From: Molossus alvarezi
Taxonomy: Eukaryota > Chordata > Mammalia > Chiroptera > Molossidae
Assembly (NCBI GenBank): GCA_037176705.1
Contig: CM073887.1
Span: 55,389,001-55,453,000, forward strand
DNA length: 64,000 bases
Direction of reading: 5' to 3'
The notes beneath the pieces are model-generated. The model was not told the origin of the DNA, searched no databases, and was given only the letters and a program-made list of their open reading frames with translations. The first letter of the stretch is position 1, and the number at the start of each line of letters is the position of its first letter. Made by a program: the position numbers and the translations under genes. Below are positions 22,254-33,462 of this stretch, piece after piece.

Positions 22254-22893
22254 GCCCCACTTCCTATCTAAAGCCCCCATCACCCGATGAATGCATTTTT
22301 AGCAATTACTAGCATCTGAAATCACCCGTTCTTTTTTTTATTATTATTATTTCTAACTTGTTCAATGTCTGGCTCCCCCCAGGAGATGGAGGATTTTTGT
22401 CTGTCTTCCAATTACTGTTTCTCCAGCACTCGGGACAACGCCTGGAATATAGTAGGTGTCTAATAAGTGTCACTGGAATGGGAAGAGCCAAATTTCTACA
22501 AAACGTCTACAAATCTATAAATCTGAACTCCGAGGTGCGGTGTACCTACAGCAGCTCTGAGGCTGGCTGCCAGGATTCTGGGTTCGTTGGGAGAAACGGG
22601 CAGAAGCGGGTTCAAATTCCAGCCTACCTGCTCACCTGTGGCGTGACCCCGGGAGAAAGCCTTAACCTCTCCGAGCCTCAGTTGTCTCATCTGAAAAATG
22701 CAGGATTAAAGACGTGAGCAGGTGGGTACACACAGGGCGGCCTTTCCCGGCACGTCCCCGCCCGCACCCCAAAAGGTCATGGTGCCCTAGCCCAGCGGCC
22801 GAGTCCCTCTGGTGCTGCCCTCCCACGCTGCCGGTCCAGAACAAGCCGCTCCGAAGCCCTGCAGTTCGCGCTCGCCTCTCGACACGCACCTAC

Positions 22894-22975
22894 CTACTAA
22901 CGCAGCTTGCCTCAGATTCTGAGCCGGTTGCTTCTTGTCGCTGGGCGACGCCATGCTGCCCGGAGAGCTTCCGGG
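22894..22975 (-). other. ECSIT: ECSIT exon 1 (5' exon, possibly coding)
   Basis: Inferred first exon in a CpG-rich block. Two donors four bases apart are possible: GTAG|GTAGGT (exon end 22894) and TAG|GTGCGT (exon end 22890). An ATG at 22952-22954 in strong Kozak context (A at -3, G at +4) reads open to the first donor. Spliced to exon 2 it stays in frame with the usual ECSIT ATG. The 5' edge is not known. Confidence 0.6.
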
Positions 22976-23050
22976 TCACGGGCCGCCAGGGAGACAGCAA
23001 GTCAAGAACGCGGGTTTAGAGAGGGCCCGCCCAGAAGGGAGAAGCACCAA
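22955..23050 (-). promoter_or_regulatory. ECSIT: ECSIT promoter (ETS-type, CpG-rich)
   Basis: On the minus strand there is an ETS core CCGGAAG (22968-22974) beside GTGACC. No TATA box is seen. The position just upstream of exon 1 and the CpG content support a housekeeping promoter. Confidence 0.5.
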
Positions 23051-25580
23051 TAGGAAGGGGGAACGACATTTTCGCTGCCTCCTAACGAACCAGGCCTCGC
23101 CCCTAGTAAGGCAAACCGCATCTCTAACCTGCGAATTGCGTATGGCTGGATGGTTCCCGGGCTGGGAGGCTGGACTTGGGGGGCCGTTAATCCAGCTGGC
23201 GGCCCCAGTTTTCCCTCATGAAATGTGGGAATGAAATAGTAAAGATGGAAGTACTCCCAAGTGTGTGCGAAATGCAGTGTCTGGGTCCCTGGATTTGTAC
23301 CTTTTTCTTCAGTGCGGCAGGTCCATGATCCCCGGATAATTCCTTTGCCTCCGAGCATGGTGACAGGAGAGATGGTGCAGCTGGTATCCACTCCGACGGC
23401 TGTAGGAGCTGGGCAGTCACAGGGGGTACCTGGGGCGTGGACCTGGGCTACAGAGACATGACTCTCCCTGCTGGTCCCTATGGTCCCCCTTCCGTGGTTC
23501 AGCCTCCTAACTTCGTCTTGTGCCAGCTTCTGGGCGCTAGGCCAGTGCGTATTCCACAGCCTCGGGCCGACCTCTGAGTGCTTTGGATTCACGCCAACGG
23601 TTCCAGGTAATACGGGGGGCGTGGCCGGGGGCGGTACCTAACCCCGCACCCCTGGATGAGGATCCATACCCCACCTCCCATCCCAAGGTGCCCGTCCATC
23701 CTCCTCCCCCTGGCCATCAGCGCCCTCAGGCGGAACAAACTGACCTTGGTGGAGACAATCAACATCAACCTCACTCCATGAGTCAGCTGGGTCTAGGTGG
23801 ATGGTCTCCACTTCACTCTCGCCCCTACTCAGCCCCTATGGAAGTGGGGAGTCGGTAGAACCGGGAAGGGGGTGGACACTGCTGAAGGTCTGTAGGTGAC
23901 TAAAGGACCCCTCCAGGAAGGTTCTCCGAGTAAGGATGGCACAGCTAAGGAGTCTCAGCTGATGCCTGCTCCATGGCAGATGGGGTTCAGTTGGGTAGGC
24001 ACTGAGTGACATTCATTCAATCCCCTGCTCACCTCCCTACACGCCTGGTGCTGATCCACTGCAACTAGGGCATCAGATGTTCCTGGATTACCATGCAGTT
24101 TCTCTCTTCAGCTTCCACTGAAGATCCCTGGGACACTACCTCTCCCCCTCCCCACCATGTATTGAACAGTTTCTGTGCGCTCCGTTATTATAATTTCCAT
24201 GAGGAGAGGAACATTTTGTTTGTTGTATGTATGTCTTCAGCATTAGGGACAGGGCTTGAAACATGGTAGGTACTCAATAGATGTTAGTTACAAAATGAAT
24301 AAATGAATGTTCCTGATGCTCATGCTAATATTTAAACCCTAGAAACTGTCCCTTGTGATAATTGTCACAACTGCACTGATGCTCACCCCAACCTTTAACC
24401 CCCAGCAACTGTCCCTTGTGAAAGCCCCATATGACTGTCTTCCCCAGGCCTAACTAATTACCCTACCTCTGCCTTCCCTGCTTCTTTCCCCAGCCTCAGA
24501 GTAGGCTGCACTACCTCGAAGAACTCTATGCCAATTTGTGTCTGCTCTCAGCCCTTTGTCAATTTTGGGTCCTTGGGTACTTGAGCCTGGGGATGTGTGA
24601 GGGTCTTTCCTCTCCTCTCTTGTATTCCCCTTTTCTTCCCTCACACTTGTCCACAATTGGTTGCTGAGTACAGCAAACTGACCCTGAAACTTGAGTGGTG
24701 TGCCCATGGTTGTAGTCTATATAGCTGGCATCACTGTGATGTTGTTTTAAAGTTTGAGGGGGGTTGACTTTGGCTATGCTGGACCTGGACATCCTCAACA
24801 TTCTATGGATATACCACATCACACTGTCAAGGACCTGAGGTGGGAGAGCCCTCATGTCCCAGAGCAGTGTGGGAAAGGAGTGAAGAGATGTGGAAGAGCT
24901 CCCCTAAACCCTGCTGCAGACTTGGACTCAGGGCCAAAGTTGTGGAGGGTGTGTAGAGGAGCATGAGGCTGTGCCCATCCCACAACCAGAAAGCTCATAT
25001 TCACTCAACAATCGTTTATTGAGTGCCTCCCTTGTACCAGTCACTATTCTAACCCTTGAGGAACAGCAGTGAGCAAAAAGATTTCTGACCTTGGGTAGCT
25101 GGCATTCGAGTGGAGGAGACAGACAAAAGACCCATGTTCTATAGAAATATTTTACTACTATTTGTAGTTTATAAAATATTAAGTGCAACTGTAAAACTGT
25201 TTAGGATATGATTTTGTTTATCATCTTGTTAATCTTAATCTACTTTTGAACTTTGAACATGTTCCTTTCTGTAATTAATAACATATTTTAGTCCCCTTTT
25301 GCTTGTTCATAGAGCTTGAGTCTCTGTGTTCTGTGTATTATATCTTCTGTCATCCTGCCATCTCAAACAAAACATCAAAATGAATTAATCAACAAATATT
25401 TATACATATTTTAAAACAAATATGGGTTTTGTGCTAGATCTGAAAGGAAATATAAAATGTATTTGAAAAAGGAAAAGAAATTTAAGTTCTCCAAGTGTTT
25501 AGAATTTGTTTCCAAATTCATGAAGCAAAAATGTAAAATGCTACATATGATTAACCAAATGATTGATATTAGACTAATAA
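22955..25580. other. Intergenic DNA right of ECSIT
   Basis: No exon recognised. An L2 tail is at about 24180-24310 (+) and an L2/MIR-like piece at about 25000-25160. The rest is unassigned. Confidence 0.5.
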
Positions 25581-25583
25581 TTT

Positions 25584-25800
25584 TTTTAAAGGATACTTCC
25601 CCCGCCTCTTTATTGATATTAGAGAGAGAGGAAGGGAGAGGGAGAGAGAGAGGGAGAAACATCATAGATTGGTCACCTCCTGCATGCCCCCCCACTGGGG
25701 ATTTGGCCTAAAACCTGGGCATGTGCCCTGACCGGGAATCAAACCAGCGACCTCTTGTGCATGGGTCGATGCTCAACCAGTGAGCCACACCGGCTGGGCA
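25584..25800 (-). repeat. Ves SINE, second subfamily
   Basis: Ends GCCACACCGGCTGGGCA, followed by AGAATTTT. Confidence 0.88.
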
Positions 25801-25805
25801 AGAAT

Positions 25806-26060
25806 TTTAAAAAAATTTTTTATCCTCACTCGAGGACATTTTTCCATTTTTTGTTCAGATAGAGGGGGAGGGGGACGGGGAGGGAGAGGGAGAGGGAGAG
25901 GGAAACATGGAAAGGGACACATCTAGTGGCTGCCACCTGCACTACCAACCAGGGCTGGGGACAAACTGCAACCAAGATACGCTCCCTTAGTGGAACCGAA
26001 CCCAGGTCTCTCTGGACCGCAGGCTGACACTCTAACTGCTGAGCCAAACTGGCCAGGGCA
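25806..26060 (-). repeat. Ves SINE
   Basis: Immediately follows the previous copy. Both are followed by A(A)GAATTTT, indicating nested or repeated insertion at one site. Confidence 0.9.
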
Positions 26061-26269
26061 CAAGAATTTTTTTTTTAAAGAAATGTTATAGAGCTTGAGC
26101 TGTGTGGCAATTTCATGGTGTATATGTATGTAAAAATTCATTGAGCTCTCCATTAATATGTGTGTATTTTCTTACTTTCAGTAATATCTCAATTTAAAAG
26201 TTTTAAAAAGTGATAACTGATTCATTGAGCTATAATTTGTACACTTTTTAAAATATGCATACTGTATTT

Positions 26270-26960
26270 TAAAAGTCTATATAAACACTTCACACTCATT
26301 AGGTTGGCTATTATATATATTTAAAAAAAACAATCTAACAAGTGTTAGTGAGGATGTGAAGAAAGTGGAACCCTTGTACACTGTTGGTGGGAATGTAAAA
26401 TGGTTCAGCCACTATGGAAAACTGTATAGGGGCTCCTCAAAAAATTAAAAATAGAGCTATTATATGATTCAGCAATTCCACTTCTGGGTGTATATCCAGA
26501 AAAAGTGAAAGCAGGGACTCAAACAGATAGTTACCATATTCATAGCAGCATGATTCACAATAATGAAAGCAACTCAAGTGTCCATTGACAGATGAATAAA
26601 CAAAATGTGGTATGCACATACAATGGAATATTATTCAGCCTTAAAAAGGAAGGAAATTCTGTCCTTGTGAATAAACCAGTCACAAAAAGACAAATACTGT
26701 ATGATTCCAATTATAGAAGGTCCCTAGAGTAGTCAAATTATCATACAAACATAAAGTAGAATGGTGGGTGCCAGGGATTGAGGGAGAGGGAAAGGGGAGT
26801 TGGTATTTAATAGTAACAGAGTTTTTCAGTCTTGGAGGATGGAAAAAGTCCTAGAGATGGATGGTGGTTCACAACAACATAACTGTACATAATACTATAG
26901 AGCTGTGTACTTAAAATGGTAAATTTTATGTTATATATTATATGTTATATATATGTACTA
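26270..26960 (+). repeat. Old L1 3' end
   Basis: Sense L1 sequence (for example TGTCCATTGACAGATGAATA, ATGGAATATTATTCAGCC) reaching the AT-rich 3' end. Confidence 0.8.
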
Positions 26961-27012
26961 CAATTTTTTAAAAGTCTATTAAAAAAGACAACTCTTAAGA
27001 GGTAAGGTTAGA

Positions 27013-27283
27013 GCCCTGGCCGGTTTTGCTCAGCGGTTAGAGCGACGACCTGCGGTACAGAGAGACCTGGGTTCGGTTCCCGCTAAGGGCAAGTACCTCG
27101 GTTGCAGTTTGTCCCTGGCCCTGGTCGGTCGTGCGGATGGCAGCCACTCGATGTGTTCCTTTCACATCGATGTTTCTCTCTCTCTCTCTCTGTTCCTCTC
27201 TCTCCCTCCCACTCTACCTGAACAAAAAAATGGGAAAATGTCCTCGGGTGAGGATAAGAAAAAGAAACAAAACAAAACAAAAA
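27013..27283 (+). repeat. Ves SINE (young subfamily with CTGTTCC block)
   Basis: Near-consensus copy with an AAAC-rich tail. Flanks share AAGAGGTA. Confidence 0.93.
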
Positions 27284-27499
27284 AGAGGTATCTCCTCCAT
27301 GATGCAGGCTCTGGCAAGGAGCCATGGCCACCCTTGGATGCTTCAAGGATTGCACAACCACAGCTGATCTGTCCCGTCAAGATTCCTGTGATTGGCTGAT
27401 CTGAGGGGAGCTGCAGCCAATCAGCTACAGGTCCAGGAGGGCTTGACACCCCCTCCCCTGCAGGTTGACAGACACGTAGGTAACGCGTGGCAGGCACTA

Positions 27500-27513
27500 C
27501 TGCCCTCTGCTGG
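27500..27513 (-). promoter_or_regulatory. CTCF-type motif (perfect core)
   Basis: The minus strand reads CCAGCAGAGGGCAG, matching all 14 positions of the core consensus CCASYAGRKGGCRS as I know it. It lies in non-repeat DNA between ECSIT and CNN1. Confidence 0.6.
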
Positions 27514-27809
27514 ACGCGCCTAGCCAAGGCGTCGGCCCAGTAAGCTCAGCTTAGCTGGGGCATGGGTGAGGGCACCCACCTGGGCAATGGTGGGGTAGCT
27601 GATCTGGAAACCTGGCTTCAGAGCTCCCAGTGCCCATTTCCCTCTTGGTGCAGTTACAGTTCTTATTTTCTTATTTACTTTACAGAATTACAAACACAAG
27701 CATTAATATACATATTTTTTGTATTTATGAACACAGACCACAATGGTATATGTGAACTATGTAGACTCTTCAACATGCAGTCCTCAAAACAACCCTAGCA
27801 AAGATAGCA

Positions 27810-28346
27810 GCTTCACAGTGGATGATCTTGGCAGACACCACCTTAATCAAGGGACCAAGGTTAACATCACCATTGATGAGTCATAGTAACATCATAAACC
27901 ACCCACCCCAAGAGAACATCACCTCTCTGGTACCCTGGTATCCTTCCCAGTAATGCAAAAACTCAACCTAATCAAGACAAACTGAATTGAGAGACAATGT
28001 ATAAAATTACTGACCAGTACTTTTTAAAAGTGTCAAGGTCATGAAAAATTGAGGGACTGTCACAGACTGGAGGAGTCTAAGGAGACATGACAACTAAATG
28101 CAACAAGGGACCTTGGGTTGCATCCTGGAACAGAAAGAGGACATGAGTAGGAAAATGAGAAATCTGAATCAAGCCTGTAGTTTATTAATAATATACCAAG
28201 GTTAATTTCTTACTTTTAATAAATGTACTATTGTTATGTAAGATGTTAACAGTAGGGGCAACTGGGCAAAGAGTATATTGGAATTCTTTACAGTATTCTT
28301 GAACCTTTTTTGTAAGTCTTAAATGATCTCAAAATAAAAGGTAATA
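27810..28346 (+). repeat. LINE 3'-end-like repeat
   Basis: GGCAGACACCACCTTAA and an end TTTGTAAGTCTTAAATGATC...AAAATAAAA. The same repeat recurs at 62790-63280, so this is a dispersed LINE tail, probably old L1. Confidence 0.55.
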
Positions 28347-28592
28347 GCCCTGGCCAGTTGCTCAGTGGTTAGAGCATCAGCCTGCAGACCAATGAGTGGT
28401 GGGTTCAATTCTGGTCAAGGGCACGTACCTTGGTTGCAATTCGTCCCTGGCCCTGGTTGGGTCATGCGCGAGGTAGCCACTTAATATGTACCTTTCACGT
28501 TGGTGTTTCTCTTTCTCTCTTCCTTTCTCTCCCTCCCACTCTAACTGAACAAAAGTGGAAAAATGTCTTCGGGTGAGAATTAAAAAAAAAAG
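28347..28592 (+). repeat. Ves SINE
   Basis: Inserted at the end of the LINE-like repeat. Flanks are AAGGTAATA and AAGTAATA. Confidence 0.9.
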
Positions 28593-28765
28593 TAATAAGG
28601 TAGTAAATAAATAGAACTATAAAGCAGGCACTATTAACATGACCATTTCCAGAGAAGAAAACTGAGGCACAGAGAGGTTAAGATACCTTTACAAGGTCAC
28701 ACAGCCAGGAAGCACCAGGGTATGTCTCAAACCCATGGAATACGGATCCAGAGCCTCCCACTCTT

Positions 28766-30955
28766 TTTTATTATTATTATTTTTTAATCTTTATTGTTGA
28801 ATGTAAAATGTATTACAGATGTTCCACATTTTTCCCCCATTGACCCCCTCCTCCCCACTCCCGCTTCCCTCCCACCTTTTCCCATACTATTGTCTGTGGT
28901 TATGCATATAAGTTCTTTGGTTTATTTCTTCCCACCCCCCCAACCCATTTCCCTTTCAGGTTTGTCAGTCTAGCAATGAATTTGTACTTCTTAATCCCTT
29001 CACCTTTTTCACCCATTCCCCCAACCCCCCTCCCATCTGGCAACCAACAAAATGTTCTCTATCTATGAGAATGTTTCTGTTCTACCTGTTCATTTTGTTT
29101 GTAGATTCCATTGTTGATAGATATGTATTCATTGCCATTTTGTTTGTTCATATATTTTATCGTTTTCTTCAAAAAGACCCATCATCATTTCATAAAATAA
29201 CGGTTTGGTGGTGATGAACTCCTTTAACTTTTTCTTGTCTGGGAAAGTCTTTATATGGCCATCGATTCTAAATGACAGCTTTGCAGGATAGAGTAATCTT
29301 GGTTGTAGGTTCTTGGTTTTCATCACTCTGAATATTTCTTGCCACTCCCTTCTGGCCTGCAAAGTTTCTTTTGAGAAATCAGCTGACAGCCTTATGGGAA
29401 CTCCCTTGTAGGTAACTAGCTGCCTTTCTCTTGCTGCTTTTAAGATTCTCTCTTTGTCTTGAACCTTTTGCATTTTGATGATGATGTGTCTTGGTGTGGG
29501 CCTCTTGGGGTTCATCTTGTTTGGGACTGTCTGTGCTTCCTGGACTTGTATGTCTGTTTCCTTCACCAAGTTAGGAAAGTTTTCTGCCATTATTGTTTCA
29601 AACAGGTTTTTGATTTCTTGTTCTCTCTCTTCTCCTTCTGGCACCCCCAAGATGCGAATGTTGGCACGCTTGAGGTTGTCCCAGAGACTCCTTACACTAT
29701 CCTCATTTTTTTGGATTCTTTTTTCTTTTTGCTGTTCTGATTGGGCATTTTTTGCTTCCTTATATTCCAAATCGATGGTTTGCCCCTTGGATTTGCGTTC
29801 TCTATTATTGAAGCTGTGTAAATTATTCTTTATTTCAGTTAATGCCTCCTTCAATTCTAACTGTGCATCCATGATTTCTGACTGGTCCTTTTTTATGCTC
29901 TTGAGGCCCTCACTAAGTTCACTGAGGTTCTCACTAAGTTCATTGAGCATCCTCATAAGCAGTATTTTGAACTCAGCATCTGTTAGGTTGCTTATCTCCA
30001 TTTCGCTTAGTTCTTTTCTTGGGGTTTTGTTCTGTTCTTTCATTTGGGACCTGTTTCTTTGTCTCCTCATTTTGGCTGCCTCCCTGTGTTTGTTTCAGTG
30101 TATTACTTAATGAGAGGTATGGGGCTCGCTGAGACCCGATGCTGCTCGTTTGAAAGAATTAGGAAAACCTGAAGCAGGATCCAAGACAGTCCAATCCTAT
30201 GGTTAAGCAAGTGGCAACAGCTTGGGTGGGCTTGAAAGTTGGGTGGGGTGGGGCGGGGCCTCAGGGAGTCAGCAGGGCGGGGCTACCAGTGTGAGCCAGG
30301 TTGCTGGAGTCCCAGATATGGCGCCTGTCTGCCGCCCCAGGGAAGGGCTCACCAAAGGAACAAAGGCCTCTGACAGCACGTTTGTCCGGGAAAAAGTCCC
30401 CTCTCCAGCCCTAGCTCCAGTGCCAAACAGCTCAGTTCTTCCCTGTGTGTCTCTGGCGCCCCTTGAGCTGCCTCCCCTCCAAGCTTAGAGGGAGAGAGTC
30501 CGATAAGTTTGTGCGCGGGCCCTTTAAGGAGCTGCCTGGGGCTCCAGCCTCTTCAGCTTCCCTGAGCCTCAGTTCCTGCTGGTTTTTCCAGCCAGAAGTT
30601 ACGGGGATTCTCTTCCTGGCACTGGAACCCTGAGTGGGGCACCTGGTGTGGGACGGGGACCCCCTCAGTCCTCAGGAAGGACCTTCCCAGCCCTGGTATC
30701 CTCCTGACTTTTATCCGCCACACTTGGGTGTGGGACCAGCCCGTCCCGTCGCTCCGCTGCCACCACCGCCCCTCGCGCCGCCGCCCCTCCTACCAGTCTG
30801 GATGGGGCTGCTGCTTTAATTCCGTCGTTGTAGGACTTCCATTCAGCTTGATTTCAGGCGGTTTTGAATGATCGTTGTTCTGTAGTTTAGTTGTAACTTT
30901 GATGTGGTGGTGGGAGGACACGATACCGCGTTTACCTACGCCGCCATCTTGACCT
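28766..30955 (-). mobile_element. HAL1-like (half-LINE-1) retrotransposon, full-length
   Basis: A complete insertion flanked by a perfect 15-bp duplication, GAGCCTCCCACTCTT (28751-28765 and 30956-30970). On the minus strand it has a GC-rich 5' UTR starting near GTCAAGATGGCGGC, an intact L1-type ORF1, a 3' UTR of about 350 bases with G-runs, an AATAAA-type signal and a poly(A)/AAT tail. There is no ORF2, so it would depend on L1 enzymes. Two other L1 tails in this window share its 3' end. HAL1 families lacking ORF2 are known from mammals including bats; calling it HAL1 rather than an internally deleted L1 is inference. Confidence 0.85.
29129..30070 (-). CDS. LINE ORF1 protein (HAL1/L1 type), intact, 313 aa
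   Basis: An L1 ORF1p, the trimeric RNA-binding chaperone that coats its own RNA. Residues about 20-125 are a charged coiled coil with leucine spacing (NELSENLSELSEGLKSI). Residues about 135-230 are the RRM, with the family signature ILGVPEGEE at 140-148. Residues about 231-295 are the C-terminal domain (ADFSKETLQARREW, KLSFRIDG). The frame has no stop or shift over its whole length, and 313 residues is near the 338 of human ORF1p. It is not a host gene. Confidence 0.9.
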   Translation of the reverse strand: MRRQRNRSQMKEQNKTPRKELSEMEISNLTDAEFKILLMRMLNELSENLSELSEGLKSIKKDQSEIMDAQLELKEALTEIKNNLHSFNNRERKSKGQTIDLEYKEAKNAQSEQQKEKRIQKNEDSVRSLWDNLKRANIRILGVPEGEEREQEIKNLFETIMAENFPNLVKETDIQVQEAQTVPNKMNPKRPTPRHIIIKMQKVQDKERILKAARERQLVTYKGVPIRLSADFSKETLQARREWQEIFRVMKTKNLQPRLLYPAKLSFRIDGHIKTFPDKKKLKEFITTKPLFYEMMMGLFEENDKIYEQTKWQ

Positions 30956-31229
30956 GAGCCTCCCACTCTTAACCACAGCACCACAATGCCTTTATTTAAA
31001 TTTCACAAAGTACTGCATATTCTGCCTTCATCTTTGTTCATCTCACCTGTTCCTTATTGATAATAGCTATAGGGTGACTTGTTATTAAAAGGCCACTGAA
31101 AGCAGTGTTCTTGCACATACTTCATTTTTCACACCCACACTTGTACTTCTAAGGACTAGCCAAAAAAAAAGATTTGCTGGTTCAGAAAGTGTATTAGATA
31201 GGGTTCTCTAGAGAAATGGAACCAAAAGA

Positions 31230-31270
<41 letters not shown>

Positions 31271-31273
<3 letters not shown>

Positions 31274-31750
31274 GATAAGGCAAAAGTAGGTTTACAGTTG
31301 TGAGTACAGGAAACAATTTATTCTTTTGTTTTTTATTTTATTCAGGCCACTAAAATTGCAACACCAGACACAACCCCACATCCCTCTTTAAAGGCTCTAA
31401 AACCAGAGCAGTTCCAAGCTGAATCTGATAGATATGGCAAAGGGCAAGGATTATTTTCAAGGGACAGGATTTCCCCACTGATCTGTGATTTCCAACCTTT
31501 CTCATATGCAATCCGTGTGAGGCATACTACACAAAAGATATCCAGTAGGTTTTACCACTCCATGAAAGGGACACAACATTTAAACAAAATCAAAGTGAAC
31601 TGAAATTATCTGTAAGAATTGTGCAACTCCCTGTGTGGTATCTGAAAAAGCTACAGGGCAGAAAAACAAGAACCATTTATTTTTGTATTATTTATGAATT
31701 ATCGTATTCTTTTCCATATGAACAACTGTAAACCTACTTTTGTCCCCTGT
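31271..31750. mobile_element. Non-autonomous mariner-like DNA transposon with inner insertion
   Basis: 21-bp perfect inverted repeats CAAAAGTAGGTTTACAGTTGT are at 31281-31301 and (reverse) 31722-31742. I know this terminal sequence from short mammalian mariner-type elements. The inside is longer than expected because of a second insertion (31330-31673). Confidence 0.65.
31330..31673 (-). pseudogene. Possible retrocopy of an mRNA 3' end
   Basis: On the minus strand the segment ends in AATAAA (31337-31342) and an A-rich tail. Imperfect repeats ATTTATTCTTTTGT and ATTTATTTTTGT flank it. The source gene was not recognised and no frame stands out. Confidence 0.4.
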
Positions 31751-32399
31751 ATTTATGATTTATACATAATATATATAATAGAATATATGATTTATTATAA
31801 GGAATTGAGTCACATGATTATGGAGGCTGAGAAGTCCAAGATCTGCAGTTGACAAGCTGGAGACCCAGGAGAGCCAATGGTATAAGTTAGTCTGAAAGCT
31901 GGCACAGGCTTGAGACCCAAGCAATGATGTTTCAGTTCTGATCTGAAGGCGGAAAATACCATCATCCCAGCTGAAGGCACTTAGGCAGGAGACATTCTCT
32001 CACTCTGTGGAGGGTCAGCCTTTTTATTCTATTCAGGCCTCCAGCTTGAATTGGAAGAGGCCTACTTGTATTGAGGAGGGCAGCCTGCTTTATTCATTCT
32101 TTCCAAAATGCCCTCACAAAAACACCAGAATAATGTTTGACCAAATATCTGGATACCCTGTAGCCCAAACAAGTTGAGACATAAAATTAACCATCAGAAC
32201 AGGTAAGGTCATTTATTTTTAAAGCTATCGAAAATGGCCCAAACTCATCAACAATGTTCCCATAGCCTCCCAGGTATCTGTGTGTGGTCAAATATTCAGA
32301 TTTTTGCCAGTCGTATCATCACCACCCTTTGTGTGTGGTTAAGCACCAGCATTTCAGACAGACATGGGTTTGAGTCACCTGGCTCACCTACTTTAATTT

Positions 32400-32887
32400 C
32401 AGTTACACAATGAACATTTTTTGAGCACCTGCTATGTACAAGGCACTGTACTGGGCTCGGGATAAAGCAATGAACAAGTAAGGCCCTGCCCCTATGGAGT
32501 TTTTCTTCTTACTAGAAGAGAGAAAATACGCAAATAGGAGAGGATAAGAAAAAAGAAGCAAGGAAAGGAGATGGAGGGGGGTGATTTTTAAACTCAGTTT
32601 TTAAAATTGAAGTTTTTATTGAGGTAGATGTTTCATGCTAGGTGGGAACACTTAAGTGAACAGCTCCCCTCCTTCTGTCCACCCTCTCCCAGTCACTCTG
32701 GTAGTGGGAGATGCTATTATTTTAAAGTAGGTGGTTAGGAAGGCCATTCTATAAATGGCCTCTCTGAAAAGGTGACGTTTGAGCAGAGGAAGTGAGAGGC
32801 CATGTAGGTATCTTGTGGAAATGTGTCCAAGTGAAAGGAACTGCCAGTGCAAAGGTCCTGAGGTGGTGCACTCAAGAAATACACATA
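32400..32887 (-). repeat. L2 LINE fragment
   Basis: Antisense L2: GAGCACCTGCTATGTACAAG, then GGAACTGCCAGTGCAAAGGT. Confidence 0.75.
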
Positions 32888-33104
32888 GCCCTGGCCGGTT
32901 TGGCTCAGCGGTTAGAGCGTTGGCCTGCGGTCCTGAGAGACCCGGGTTCGGTTCCCTCTAAGGGCATGTACCTCGGTTGCAGTTTGTCCCCGGCCCTGGT
33001 TGGTTGTGCGGGTGGCAGCCACTCGATGTGTCCCTTTCACGTCGATGTTTCTCTCTCTCTCTCTGTTCCTCTCTCTCCCTCCCACTCTACCTGAACAAAA
33101 AAAA
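32888..33104 (+). repeat. Ves SINE lacking its 3' end
   Basis: Near-consensus copy that stops at CTACCTGAACAAAAAAAA and lacks the usual GTCCTCGGGTGAGGAT end. It is nevertheless flanked by AAGAAATACACAT duplications. Confidence 0.92.
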
Positions 33105-33123
33105 GAAATACACATGGAAGGAT

Positions 33124-33150
33124 GTAGGAGCAGTAGGAGCAGTAGGAGCA
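33124..33150. repeat. 9-bp tandem repeat
   Basis: GTAGGAGCA repeated three times. Confidence 0.8.
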
Positions 33151-33423
33151 GTGTGACAATGGGCTAGTGGTTGGCCTCTCTTAACCTCCAGTTTCCTTAT
33201 CTATAAAATGGGCCTAAGAGTTTCTACCCTGAGAGAGTGGTGGTGAGAATTAAATGAGATTGTGCCTGGTACAGTGTCTGGCATGGAATTAGCCCTCCAA
33301 AAACAGAAGCCATTATGAACAACAGCCTCTTCTTGTTTTGGGGAGGGGAAAGCTAGATGAGGCTGGTCCAGCAGGGCTGCCAAAATAGGAAGTTGAAAGG
33401 GAAAGAACATGCAAGTACAGAAG

Positions 33424-33462
<39 letters not shown>
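33424..33462. repeat. (GT)n microsatellite
   Basis: About 19 GT units, 430 bases left of the orphan CpG island. Confidence 0.9.

Larger units (their letters stand above)
31190..32200 (+). repeat. Old L1 3' UTR, interrupted
   Basis: GGGTTCTCTAGAGAAATGGA at the start and AATAATGTTTGACCAAATAT...TTAACCATCA at the end are a common L1M 3' signature. A (CA)n run (31232-31270) and a DNA transposon interrupt it. Confidence 0.7.

Noticed and set aside
23002..23592. 196-codon minus-strand frame upstream of ECSIT
   Set aside because: No domain recognised. It lies upstream of the inferred ECSIT start with no supporting splice pattern.
29475..30110. 211-codon plus-strand frame across the HAL1-like element
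   Set aside because: It is the antisense shadow of the intact ORF1 on the minus strand.
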